Of a DNA stretch of 64,000 nt, positions 9,446 to 18,400 are shown piece after piece. Every line of letters starts with the position of its first letter. The first letter of the stretch is position 1. Where the stretch lies: assembly GCA_963808125.1 (NCBI GenBank), contig CAWEEP010000074.1:1-64000 (forward strand), in the 5' to 3' direction. Both the position numbers and the translations under genes were made by a program. Below the pieces are notes generated by a model. It did not search any database. It was not told the DNA's origin and saw only the letters and a list, made by a program, of their open reading frames with translations. Origin of the DNA: CAWEEP01 sp963808125 (GTDB taxonomy: Bacteria; Chloroflexota; Dormibacteria; Aeolococcales; Aeolococcaceae).

Positions 9446-10470
9446 GTGATCCACACCGCCGCCGCCGACCGCTACAGCTCCATGGTCTACCGCCGCTGCG
9501 GCCGGAGCGGGCTCCGGCTGCCTCTGATCTCCCTGGGTCTCTGGCAGAACTTCGGTCACCAGCGGCCGATCAGCGAGAGCCGCCGAATTCCTCCGCGCCT
9601 TCGACGCGGGCATCACCCATTTCGACCTCGCCAACAACTACGGGCCCCCCTACGGTTCCGCCGAGGAGACCTTCGGGAAGATCCTCGCCTCGGGGCTGGG
9701 CCGGTACCGCGACGAGATCATCGTCTCCACGAAGGCCGGCTACGACATGTGGCCCGGGCCGTACGGGGAGTGGGGGTCGCGCAAGTACCTTCTGGCGAGC
9801 CTCGACCAGAGCCTGCGCCGCATGGGCCTCGACTATGTCGACATCTTCTACTCCCATCGTTTCGATCCAGAAACGCCGCTCGAGGAGACCATGGGAGCCC
9901 TGGACCAGGCGGTGCGCCAGGGCAAGGCCCTGTACGCCGGCATCTCCTCGTACTCGGCGGCGCACACCCGCCAGGCGGCCGAGATCCTGGGCCGGATGGG
10001 GACGCCGGTGCTCATCCACCAGCCGTCGTACTCCATCCTCAACCGCTGGATCGAGGGCGGCCTTCTCGACGCCCTCGAGGACCTCGGGATCGGCTGCATC
10101 GCCTTCTCGCCCCTCGCCCAGGGCGTGCTCAGCGGCCGCTACCTGGGGGGTGTCCCAGAGGCGTCCAGGGCCGCCCGCGCCGGCTCCCTGACCACGGCGA
10201 TGCTGACGCCGGAGACGCTGGCCAGGGTGCGGACCCTCGACAAGCTGGCCACCGGCCGCGGGTCAGTCGCTGGCTCAGATGGCCGTCGCCTGGGTGCTCC
10301 GCGACCCCCGGGTGACCTCGGCGCTGATCGGCGTCAGCAGCCTCTCCCAGTTGGAGGAGAACCTCGCCTGCCTCGATCGGCTGGACTTCTCCGCCCTGGA
10401 GCTGGCGGAGATCGACAGGCTCGGGACGGACGGCGGCGTCGACATCTGGGCGGCGTCGAGCCGGGACTGA
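9446..10470 (+). CDS. Aldo/keto reductase, YghZ-like (two frameshifts)
   Basis: NADPH-dependent reductase of the aldo/keto reductase superfamily, closest in pattern to YghZ (L-glyceraldehyde-3-phosphate reductase) by RYSSMVYRRCGRSGLRLPL, ISLGLWQNFG and THFDLANNYGPPYGSAE. The catalytic tetrad is visible: Asp and Tyr in FDLANNYG, Lys in VSTKAGYD, His in DIFYSHRFD. The GTG at 9446 matches the family N-terminus better than the internal ATG at 9482. Two extra bases break it, near 9580 (before AEFLRAFDAG) and near 10262 (before QSLAQMAVAW). Restored length is about 340 residues, normal for the family. It ends facing citrate synthase. Confidence 0.85.
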
Positions 10471-10501
10471 GAGCGGCGGTCCGAACCCCCGTCCGGGTCC
10501 A

Positions 10502-10521
10502 GCGGCGCGTCCCCGCGCCGC
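10502..10521. terminator. GC-rich hairpin between convergent genes
   Basis: A perfect 8-bp stem (GCGGCGCG / CGCGCCGC) with a TCCC loop lies in the 61-base gap between the aldo/keto reductase and citrate synthase ends. No T-run follows on either strand, so it is not a classical intrinsic terminator. The position suggests a bidirectional stop or 3'-end protection. Confidence 0.45.
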
Positions 10522-10531
10522 GCCCAGTCGG

Positions 10532-11707
10532 TCAGGCGTAGATGAGGTTGTCGGGCAGAGTTCGCGGCGCCTGGGGGCCGACGTAGAGGGCCGAGGGGCG
10601 GATCAGCCGGTTGGCCCCCGCCTGCTCGACGATGCCGGCGGTCCATCCCACGGTCCGGCTGCAGGCGAAGGTCGGGGTGAACATGTCGCGCGGCACCCCG
10701 ACCGTGTTCATCACGACGCCGCCGTAGAACTCCACGTTCGTGTACAGGCGCCGGCCCGGCTTCAGCTCGGCCAGCACCCGCAGAGCGGTCTGCTCGATGA
10801 GCTGGGCGAACTCGGCCTGGGCGCCGCCGATCTCCCTGGCCACTTCGCGCAGCAGCAGCGACCGGGGGTCGTCCGTCTTGTAGATGCGGTGGCCGAAGCC
10901 CATCAGGCGCTGTCCATTGGCGATCTGCTGGCGCAGGTAGTCCTCCGCCTTCTCGGGCGAGCCGATGGCGTCGAGCATCGCCAGCGCGCGGGAGGGCGCG
11001 CCGCCGTGCAGCGGGCCGGCGAGGGCGCCGATGGCGCCGGTGATGGCCGAGCCCATGTCGCTGCCCGTCGAGGTGATCACCCGCGCCGTGAAGGTGCTGG
11101 CGTTGAAGCCGTGGTCCATGGTCAGCAGCAGGTACTTCTCGAGCGCCCTGGCGTCCTTCGGATCAGGGCGCTTCCCAGTCAGCATCTGCAGGTACGCGGC
11201 GGCATAGCCGAGGTCGGGATCGGGGTCCACCGGAGGCAGGCCCTGCTGCACTCGGTACAGCCGCATGAGGAGGACCGGGACGAGCGCTGCCATGCGCAGT
11301 CCGTCGGCGCGCACCTCCTCCACCCCGATGTCGAGGCTGGGCCGGAGGTTGAGGGCGGCCGCCGTCGCGGAGACGGCGGTGCGCAGCGATCCCAGCGGCG
11401 TGTGGCCGGGGAGACGGGCGATGACGTCGAGTGCCTCGCCGATCCCGGCAGGCAGCTGGCGCGCCTCGACGGCCTTCTCCCGGAAGGCCCGCAGCTGGGC
11501 GTCGTCCGGGAGATCGCCCATGAGCAGAAGGTGCCAGACCTGCTCGAACGAGCAGCGCCGGGTCAGCTCCGTGGCGTCATAGCCCCGGTAGTGGAAGAAG
11601 CCCTCCTCGCCCCGGACGTCACTGATCAACGTCTCGGAAACCACCACCCCCTCGAGCCCCGGCGGAGCCAGGACAGGCGGAGCCGCGAACCTGAGCGCGT
11701 CGCTCAT
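10532..11707 (-). CDS. Citrate synthase (or 2-methylcitrate synthase)
   Basis: Condenses acetyl-CoA (or propionyl-CoA) with oxaloacetate. The 391 residues are of the short dimeric-type length. The start at ATG 11707 is chosen because GGAGG sits 8 bases upstream; an ATG at 11725 lacks such a site. Conserved features: DHGFNASTFTARV with the first active-site His, GALAGPLHGGAPSRAL, MGFGHRIYKTDDPR with the second His, and NVEFYGGVVMNTVGVP near the end. Citrate synthase and methylcitrate synthase share these motifs, and no propionate-catabolism genes are nearby, so citrate synthase is the safer call. Confidence 0.88.
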   Translation of the reverse strand: MSDALRFAAPPVLAPPGLEGVVVSETLISDVRGEEGFFHYRGYDATELTRRCSFEQVWHLLLMGDLPDDAQLRAFREKAVEARQLPAGIGEALDVIARLPGHTPLGSLRTAVSATAAALNLRPSLDIGVEEVRADGLRMAALVPVLLMRLYRVQQGLPPVDPDPDLGYAAAYLQMLTGKRPDPKDARALEKYLLLTMDHGFNASTFTARVITSTGSDMGSAITGAIGALAGPLHGGAPSRALAMLDAIGSPEKAEDYLRQQIANGQRLMGFGHRIYKTDDPRSLLLREVAREIGGAQAEFAQLIEQTALRVLAELKPGRRLYTNVEFYGGVVMNTVGVPRDMFTPTFACSRTVGWTAGIVEQAGANRLIRPSALYVGPQAPRTLPDNLIYA

Positions 11708-11882
11708 CGGAGTAGCCTCCTCCATTCGCAGTCAGACTCTACAGTGTCCTGTCGCGCCGCCCGCATTCCAATCCGGGGCCGCCTCGGCGCCCCGCCGATC
11801 CGGCGGAGCCATCAACGGAGAGTGGCGGGTTCGGCGATCCTCTGCTATCCTCGGCCGGTCACCCCCGACTTGGACATCCAGC

Positions 11883-13004
11883 ATGCGTCGCACCCCCTTC
11901 GTCGGTGGCCGTCTCGGCCTGTCGATCCTCGTGATCGCTGTCCTGATGGCGTCCTCTCCTCCCCGGCTCTCGGGCCCGCTGCCACCGAGCCGGACCGCGG
12001 ACGTCTACGACCAGCAGATCGCCGCTGTGCAGGCGCAGTACGACGCCATCGGCGCCCAGATCCAGTCCCTTCTCGCTGACCAGACGGCGGCCTCCACCCA
12101 GGCGGCGGCGGTCCAGGCACAGGTGACCGCCACCCAGCAGAGCATGCAGACCGTCGAGGCGCGCATGACCCAGCTCAACGCCGACCTGACCGCCACCAAC
12201 GCGGACATCCAGGCTGACGCCGCCCGCCTCACCGCCCAGAAGGGCCAGCTCACCCAACTGTTGGTGGCGATGTACACGGCGGGGGGCAGCAACGCCCTGA
12301 GCGGCCTCGTCGACAGCCAGAGCATCAGCCAGTTCATGACCCGCCTCAACTTCGTCCAGACGGTTGGACAGCAGGTCCAGACACTCATCGTCGCCGTGCG
12401 CAGCGATGAGCAGAGCCTCCAGGTCCTCGGCCAGACGCAGCAGGCCGATCTGGCCGCCGCGGCCGCGTCCATGGCGCAGCTGGCGTCGTTGCAGAGTCAG
12501 CTCCAGATCCAGCAGGCCCAGCTGCAACAGGAGGTCGCGGCGCTCGGCGGCCAGGTCGCCTCTCTCCAGTCGCAGGGTCAAGCCCTGCAGAGCCAGATCG
12601 CCACCCTTCGTGTCGAGCAGGCGGCGGCGGAGGCCCACGGGTACGACGGCGTCGTCCTCCAGCCGTTCGCCTTCGGACCCATCAACGACGACTACCCCTG
12701 GGGCCAGTGCACCTGGTACGTTGCCTCGCTGCGCAACGTTCCCTGGATGGCCAACGCCAAGGACTGGCTGGAGTTCTCTCAGTGGGACGGTTTCTCCACG
12801 GGAATGACCCCCCAGCCCGGCGCCATCGTCGTCTGGGGCGCGGGCCACGGTTACAACTACCTCTACGGGCACGTCGCCTATGTCGTCGCGGTGCAGAGCT
12901 CGTACCAGTTCACTGTGAACGAGGCCAACTACTACCTCGTTCCCGGCCAGGTCGATCAGCGGCAGGTGAACACGCTCAACGACGTCGAGGGCTTCATCTA
13001 CTGA
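11883..13004 (+). CDS. Secreted CHAP-domain peptidoglycan hydrolase with coiled coil
   Basis: Encodes 373 residues. An N-terminal signal (MRRTPFVGGRLGLSILVIAVLMASS) is followed by a Gln/Ala-rich coiled coil (about residues 40-255) and a C-terminal CHAP domain. The CHAP catalytic Cys lies in WGQCTWYVAS, the His in GHVAYVV, and the polar residue region is NEANYY. The layout resembles PcsB/CwlO-type cell-separation hydrolases, in which the coiled coil restrains the amidase/endopeptidase until activated, typically by FtsEX. No ftsEX is in the window. Function as a cell-wall cutting enzyme is a family inference; the exact bond cleaved is unknown. Confidence 0.88.
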   Translation: MRRTPFVGGRLGLSILVIAVLMASSPPRLSGPLPPSRTADVYDQQIAAVQAQYDAIGAQIQSLLADQTAASTQAAAVQAQVTATQQSMQTVEARMTQLNADLTATNADIQADAARLTAQKGQLTQLLVAMYTAGGSNALSGLVDSQSISQFMTRLNFVQTVGQQVQTLIVAVRSDEQSLQVLGQTQQADLAAAAASMAQLASLQSQLQIQQAQLQQEVAALGGQVASLQSQGQALQSQIATLRVEQAAAEAHGYDGVVLQPFAFGPINDDYPWGQCTWYVASLRNVPWMANAKDWLEFSQWDGFSTGMTPQPGAIVVWGAGHGYNYLYGHVAYVVAVQSSYQFTVNEANYYLVPGQVDQRQVNTLNDVEGFIY

Positions 13005-13066
13005 ACCCATCGGGGGTAGGTGGGGCGGGGGTCGAAAGCGGTGCCTCCGATGTGCTCTGATAGGCG

Positions 13067-13711
13067 ATGCCCATGAAGCAGTGGATCCACGGCGACACCG
13101 GCCACTTCGACCGCTGGTCGGCCACGTATGACCGCAGCCTTCTGCAGCGGCTTCTCTTCGACCCCGTCCACCGCCGCGTCTGCGCAGCGCTCATGGAGGG
13201 CCACCTTCCCGGCACCGTCGTCGATGTCGGCTGTGGCACGGGGCGGCTCGTGGAGATGATACGGCACCGCCTTCCGGAGGCCGAACTGGTCGGCATCGAC
13301 CCCTCCGACGGGATGGTCTCCGTCGCCCGCACCCGCTTCGCGGGCGTGCTGGGGGTTCGCATCGAAGCCGGCTCCGCCCGCGACCTGCCGCTGGAGAGTG
13401 GCAGCGCCGACGTGGTGACGACGACCCTCTCCTTCCACCATTGGGACGAGCCCGGCGACTCCCTCCGCGAGGTCGTGCGGGTGCTGCGCCCCGGAGGTCG
13501 CCTCCTCCTCGCCGACGTGTTGGGAATTGGTTTCTTCGGCCGCCTCGCCGGCTCCCTGGGGAACCGTGACGGAAGCGCCTTCCGCGACGCCGGCGAGCTC
13601 TCCTCGCTGCTGACCAAGGCCGGCTTTGCATCCTGGCGCCGGCGCAGGATCTTCGGCCCCGGCATCCCTCTCTTCCTGGTGGAGGCGAGAGTAGGCAGGC
13701 TCGGCGGCTGA
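13067..13711 (+). CDS. Class I SAM-dependent methyltransferase
   Basis: Encodes 214 residues from ATG 13067. The SAM-binding motif I is VVDVGCGTGRLVEM (about residues 46-59), the acidic end of strand 2 is ELVGIDPSDGM, and the post-I and motif regions ADVVTTTLSFHHWDEP and LRPGGRLLLADVLG match the Methyltransf_11/UbiE-like pattern. There is no membrane segment or signal. The acceptor is unknown, and the flanking genes (cell-wall hydrolase, hypothetical membrane protein) give no clue. It follows the CHAP gene by 62 bases on the same strand. Confidence 0.85.
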   Translation: MPMKQWIHGDTGHFDRWSATYDRSLLQRLLFDPVHRRVCAALMEGHLPGTVVDVGCGTGRLVEMIRHRLPEAELVGIDPSDGMVSVARTRFAGVLGVRIEAGSARDLPLESGSADVVTTTLSFHHWDEPGDSLREVVRVLRPGGRLLLADVLGIGFFGRLAGSLGNRDGSAFRDAGELSSLLTKAGFASWRRRRIFGPGIPLFLVEARVGRLGG

Positions 13712-13933
13712 GCTCCTCAGGAGCGCCGCGGCCCTTTCCGGGGAGGGCCTTGGCGTCCGAGAGGCGGCTCGCCACGGCCGTCGCGTCCAGCAGGAGAGAC
13801 TGCGCCCGGACGTCAGCGGCCTTGGCGCCCGGCGTGGAAGCTGACGCGAACGCCGTCGGCGCTGTCTCGAACTCACCCGCCCTCGCGGTCGTGGACGGTC
13901 CGGCCCGCCGGTTGCTACCCTTGAGCCCAACGC

Positions 13934-14629
13934 TTGCTATCAGACACCTCCACCCTGTACGCAACGCAGACCGCGTTCATTGCCTTCGGCGCCATCGCCA
14001 CGCTTGGCGCTGTGCTAGTCGCACTGTTCGGGCCGATTTGGCATGAGGCCAGACGGCGTCCGCGCCTGAGCCTTGAATTCCACGCGGACACCGATGACAT
14101 GGTGCTGAGCTACACCGGGGAACCACAGGATGGGGAGTGGCTGTTCGTGCGTCTTCGGGTGGTGAACGGAAAGGGCAGGCGGACGGCTCACGATGTCGAG
14201 GTCTGGATGCTCGACATCGTTGGGGATGATGGCGCCCCCCACCGTGCCCCGGCCAGGACGCTGAAATGGGCTGGCCGTCCCGACCACATGCTTCCGTCGC
14301 TGCACAGTGGCATGCCGCGTCGCGTGGATCTGGCCGAGGTTCGCAGACCGCGCGAGCCCGCCGAGGCCCTGTTCCTGGCCGTGCCATACCACCCGGTTGT
14401 CGATCCGCCGGTTCTCCTCCCGGCCGGTCACTACCGCTTTCACCTGCTAGTGACCGCCGAAGACGTCGAGGCACGCAGTTACGCCTTGGACCTCACGCTC
14501 AACTCAAGCCTTGATATCAAAGCCTCCGACAGGCTCAAGCGCTACCTCACGGTGAAGGGCTTGCGGCAGACCAGTTCACCCACCGTTCGCGAAGCGCTCC
14601 CCGATCCGGGGGCGGTGCGGGCAAAGTGA
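13934..14629 (+). CDS. Membrane-anchored hypothetical protein
   Basis: Encodes 231 residues using TTG at 13934; no better start is visible. One hydrophobic segment (about residues 10-33, TAFIAFGAIATLGAVLVALFG) is followed by RRRPRLSLEFHADTDD and a beta-rich soluble domain. The pattern (an N-terminal helix, then a short beta domain carrying VRLRVVNGKGRRTAHDVEVWM) recalls small membrane-tethered proteins of unknown function found near transport or restriction genes. The GC content is somewhat lower than that of the neighbours. I do not recognise a family. Confidence 0.6.
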   Translation: MLSDTSTLYATQTAFIAFGAIATLGAVLVALFGPIWHEARRRPRLSLEFHADTDDMVLSYTGEPQDGEWLFVRLRVVNGKGRRTAHDVEVWMLDIVGDDGAPHRAPARTLKWAGRPDHMLPSLHSGMPRRVDLAEVRRPREPAEALFLAVPYHPVVDPPVLLPAGHYRFHLLVTAEDVEARSYALDLTLNSSLDIKASDRLKRYLTVKGLRQTSSPTVREALPDPGAVRAK

Positions 14630-14684
14630 TCGATCCATCCATGCCCCTCAGGCCGGGTGCGGAAGCGACGGTCGAGCCTCCCGG

Positions 14685-15256
14685 TCAACTCGCACGCTGA
14701 CCGACATACGTTCGCACAACGTCAACCCCCGCCAAGGCGAGGATGAGGGCTCGATGCGACCCGTCATCCAGGCAGTACGTCACCTTCTCTCGAAGTGTTT
14801 CATTCAGGATTCCTTCGCGCACAGCGATCAACGGGAGAGCCTCACAGAATGCGAGGGCAGCCGCCGGCGCGCGACGCCTCCAGGCCACGAGCTGCCGGAG
14901 CCGTGCCGCGTTGGTGGGGCACCCCCTTCCTCGACGAGGCGTGCTGTGTCGGTGATCGGGCCAGCCGTCCAGGTGAGCGGTAGCCCGCCCATCCCCGGCC
15001 AAGCCCCGATCGAGTCGAGGCGAATGGCGCGGAACCGCCACCGGAGTGAAGCGAAGCGCTGCCGGCGGGCGGCGTCCTGCACGCGCTCGAGCAACTGATC
15101 GAGGTCGATTCCCTCGAGCGCTGCAACGGACGCTCGTATCCTTCTCGTCACCTCACGAACGCTGCGGGTCTCGTCGATCAAGTCCAGTCCATCGGCGGCC
15201 AGAAAGGAGCGGACGACGGGTGTCGCATCGACAAGGATCCCGTCTCGAGATTGCAT
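14685..15256 (-). CDS. Hypothetical protein with DGxHR motif (frameshifted)
   Basis: Starts at ATG 15256 (MQSRDGILVDATPVV). The first frame runs to about 14930, where one missing C in a CCCC run shifts it. The second frame continues with NAARLRQLVAWRRRAP and ends with TYCLDDGSHRALILALAGV and VRTYVGQRAS. Restored length is about 190 residues with no membrane segment. The terminal DDGSHRALILAL resembles the ParB-like D-G-x-H-R core also seen in the protein at 4492-4863. Function unknown. It is convergent with the membrane protein at 13934-14629. Confidence 0.55.
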
Positions 15257-15499
15257 CGTCTCGCGGGAGTATAGGTCAGCCCCGAGCGCCGTTTCCAGAG
15301 GTGACGATGCTCCAGCGAGGGATGGCGGCGCCGACCCGTCGGCAACCGCGGCGTGCGGTGCTGATCGGCGTCTCCGGAGGCGGGCACCTCTGTTCCTGGA
15401 GGCGATCAGGGGTGTTGGTCCCCCGGTCGGTTGGGGCCTGCGTCCCGCCGCTCGGCAGGCGGCTCCCTGGCCAAGTGGCCGGCAACGAAGGCTGTCGCC

Positions 15500-18400
15500 T
15501 CAGCCGAGAACGACCCGGACCTGGTGCGTTGCGCCGTCATCGGCGAGAGGGATTGCGGTGCCCCCGGAGAGCGTCGTTCCGTCCAGTTCACACGATGCCA
15601 CGCCGCGGCTCACCCGCTTCGGATTCTCGACGGCGATCGTGTACGTGGCGGAGAGGTGACGGAAGACGATCTCGAAGCCCGGCCAGGCGCGGGGGATGCA
15701 GGGGTCGATCACCAGCGACGTCCCGCGCAGTCGGAATCCGAGGATCCCCTCGAGGCCAGCCTGGTACATCCAGCCCGCCGAGCCCGTGTACCAGGTCCAG
15801 CCCCCGCGGCCGACATGTGGACTCTCCGTGTAGACGTCGGCCGCGATGACGTATGGCTCCACCTTGTAGCGGGCGACACCGTCCGGGGTGCTCGCATGAT
15901 TGATGGGGTTCAGCATGGAGAACAGACGGCCTGCCGTGTCGCCGTCGCCCAGCTGCGCGAAGGCGAGCACCGACCACATCGCCGCGTGCGTGTACTGGCC
16001 ACCGTTCTCGCGGATGCCCGGCAGATAACCCTTGACGTATCCGGGGTCGAGCGTCGGACCGGTCGAACGGCGGCGTGAGCAGCAGGAGCACTCCATCGTC
16101 GGGGCGGACGAGGTGCTCCTCGACAGCGGCCATGGCCCGCTTCGCGTGGTCGACACCGGCGGCACCGGACAGCACGCTCCACGACTGGGGGATCGAGTCG
16201 ATCTGGCACTCAGTGTTCACCGCGGAGCCGAGCGGGGTGCCGTCGTCGAAGAAGGCTCGGCGGTACCAGTCGCCGTCCCAGCCGTCGCGCTCCAGCGGCC
16301 GCGAGGAGCCGGGTCGCGTTGCTCGCCAGCGCTTCGCACGACCGCTCTCGCCCCGCGCCTCGGCGATCGGCGCGAACGCGCACAGAACCGTGTGGATGAA
16401 CCAGCCCAGCCAGACGCACTCGCCCCGGCCCGCGCTGGCCGACGCGGTTCATCCCGTCGTTCCAGTCGCCCGTCCCATCAGCGGCAGTCCGTGCGTCCCG
16501 ACGGCGAGGCTGCGGTCGAGGGCACGTCGCGCAGTGCTCGTAGAGTGCCGCCGGCTCGGCGGGGGGCTCCGGGTGCAGGTACGCGTCGTCCTGGCCCGGC
16601 CGCGAGTGCCGGGCCCACAAGGAAGGGGATGGTCTCGTCGAGGACGGACGTGTCGCCCGTCGCCGCGATGTACGGGCGACGAGTAGGGAAGCCAGAGGTG
16701 AGTCGTCCGAAATCCGCGTGCGCAGCCCGCGGCCCGATGGCGGATGCCACCAGTGCTGCACGTCTCCCTCGACGAACTGTGGGCGGCGGCCCGCAGGAGA
16801 TGCTCGCGCGCCGCGCCGGGCTGGCGAAGCAGCAGGGCGATGCACGTCCTGGAGCTGGTCGCGGAAGCCGTAGGCGCCGCCGGCCTGGTAGAAGGCCGAT
16901 CGCGCCCAGAGCCGGCAGGCCAGGGTCTGGTAGATGAGCCAGCGGTTGAGCATGAGGTCCATCGAGCGGTCGGGGGTCCGCACCTGGACGCGGTCTGCAC
17001 GGCGTCCCAGAAGCCGGTCACGGCTGCGAGCGCCGCCCCGCGGTCCATGCTGCGCCCCCGCCGGATGAGATCGGCCGCAGCCGCGGGACCGTCCGCATCG
17101 CCGAGCAGAATGAGGATCTCGGTCCGTTCCCCATGAGCCAGTTCGAAACTGGCCTGCAGGACAGCGCAGGGATCCATGCCGGCGCCTGCGGCACCCTGAA
17201 GCCGGTGCCCGCGGTCCAGGCCGGCGGGGCGATCGGGACTCCCGTTGCGGCCGATGAACTCGGTACGGTCGGCCGTCCACGACGTCTGCCGCCCGCCCAG
17301 GTCGAGGAAGGCGACCCGTCCAGCGAATTCGACGTTCCAGGGGTTGCGGGCGAAGAGAGCCTTGGTCTCCGGCTCCAGCGACGTGACGATGCGCGGGGCG
17401 CTGGCTCCGCGCGACGTGCCCAGCACCCATTCGGCGTAGGCGCTCACGGACAGTCGCCTGGCGCGCCCGGAGTGGTTCTCCACGGTCAGCACCGAGACCT
17501 TCAGACGGTCGTCGAGCGGGACGAACTGGAGGAGTTCCAGGTCGATGCCGTCGTGCAGGTGCTCGAAACGGCTGTACCCGGGCCCGTGGCGGATGACGTA
17601 CGTCAAGTCCTCGCAGCGCGCCGGCCCGGCTGTCGGCCCCCACAGCTCTCCGGTGTCGTCATCTCGGACGTAGATGGTCTCGCCCGGCGGATCGGACACC
17701 GGGTCGTTGGACCATGGAGTGAGCTGGTTCTCGCGGCTATTGCCCGACCATGTGTACCCCGACCCGGCCTCGGAAACCTGGAACCCGAACGACGCATTGG
17801 CGATGATGTTCAACCAGGGCGTCGGTGTCGTTCGTCCTGGGTCAAGAACGGTGACGTACTCGCGTCCGCCGTCAGCGAAGCCGCCCGTCCCGTTGAAGCA
17901 CTCGAGCAGCGGCGTCGAGGCCGCGGCACCGGTCGCAGCCCGGCTCATCGGGGGCGGCACCGGGGGAGCGGCGATCACCTCGGGACGCTCGAGTCGGATC
18001 ACCTGGTCGGCGAGGCTGCCCGCGCGGCTCGGCAGCACCGCTCGCGCGGCCGTCTGGAGGAGGATGCGGTCCTCGGCGGAGAGCTGATCGCCACGCAGGA
18101 TGTGCACGCTTCCGCGACCGGGGTGGGCGCCATCGACCGGGAGGGAGTGGGCCGACCGGACCAGGGTCTCGAGTGCATCGCGGAGGCCCTGGGAGTAGGT
18201 GGCGCCATGCTCATTGAGGATCACCAGGTCGACGTCGAGAAGCTTCAGGCGCCAGTACTCGTGCGCGCGGAGCAGCTGCCGCACAATGTCGAGTTCCTCG
18301 GCTTCGTCGATCCGCACCAGAACGATGGGCAGATCGCCGGAGATGCCGTGGGCCCAGAGGCCGGGTGCCCCTCGCTCGTTGCGGGCCAGCAGGCTTGCGG

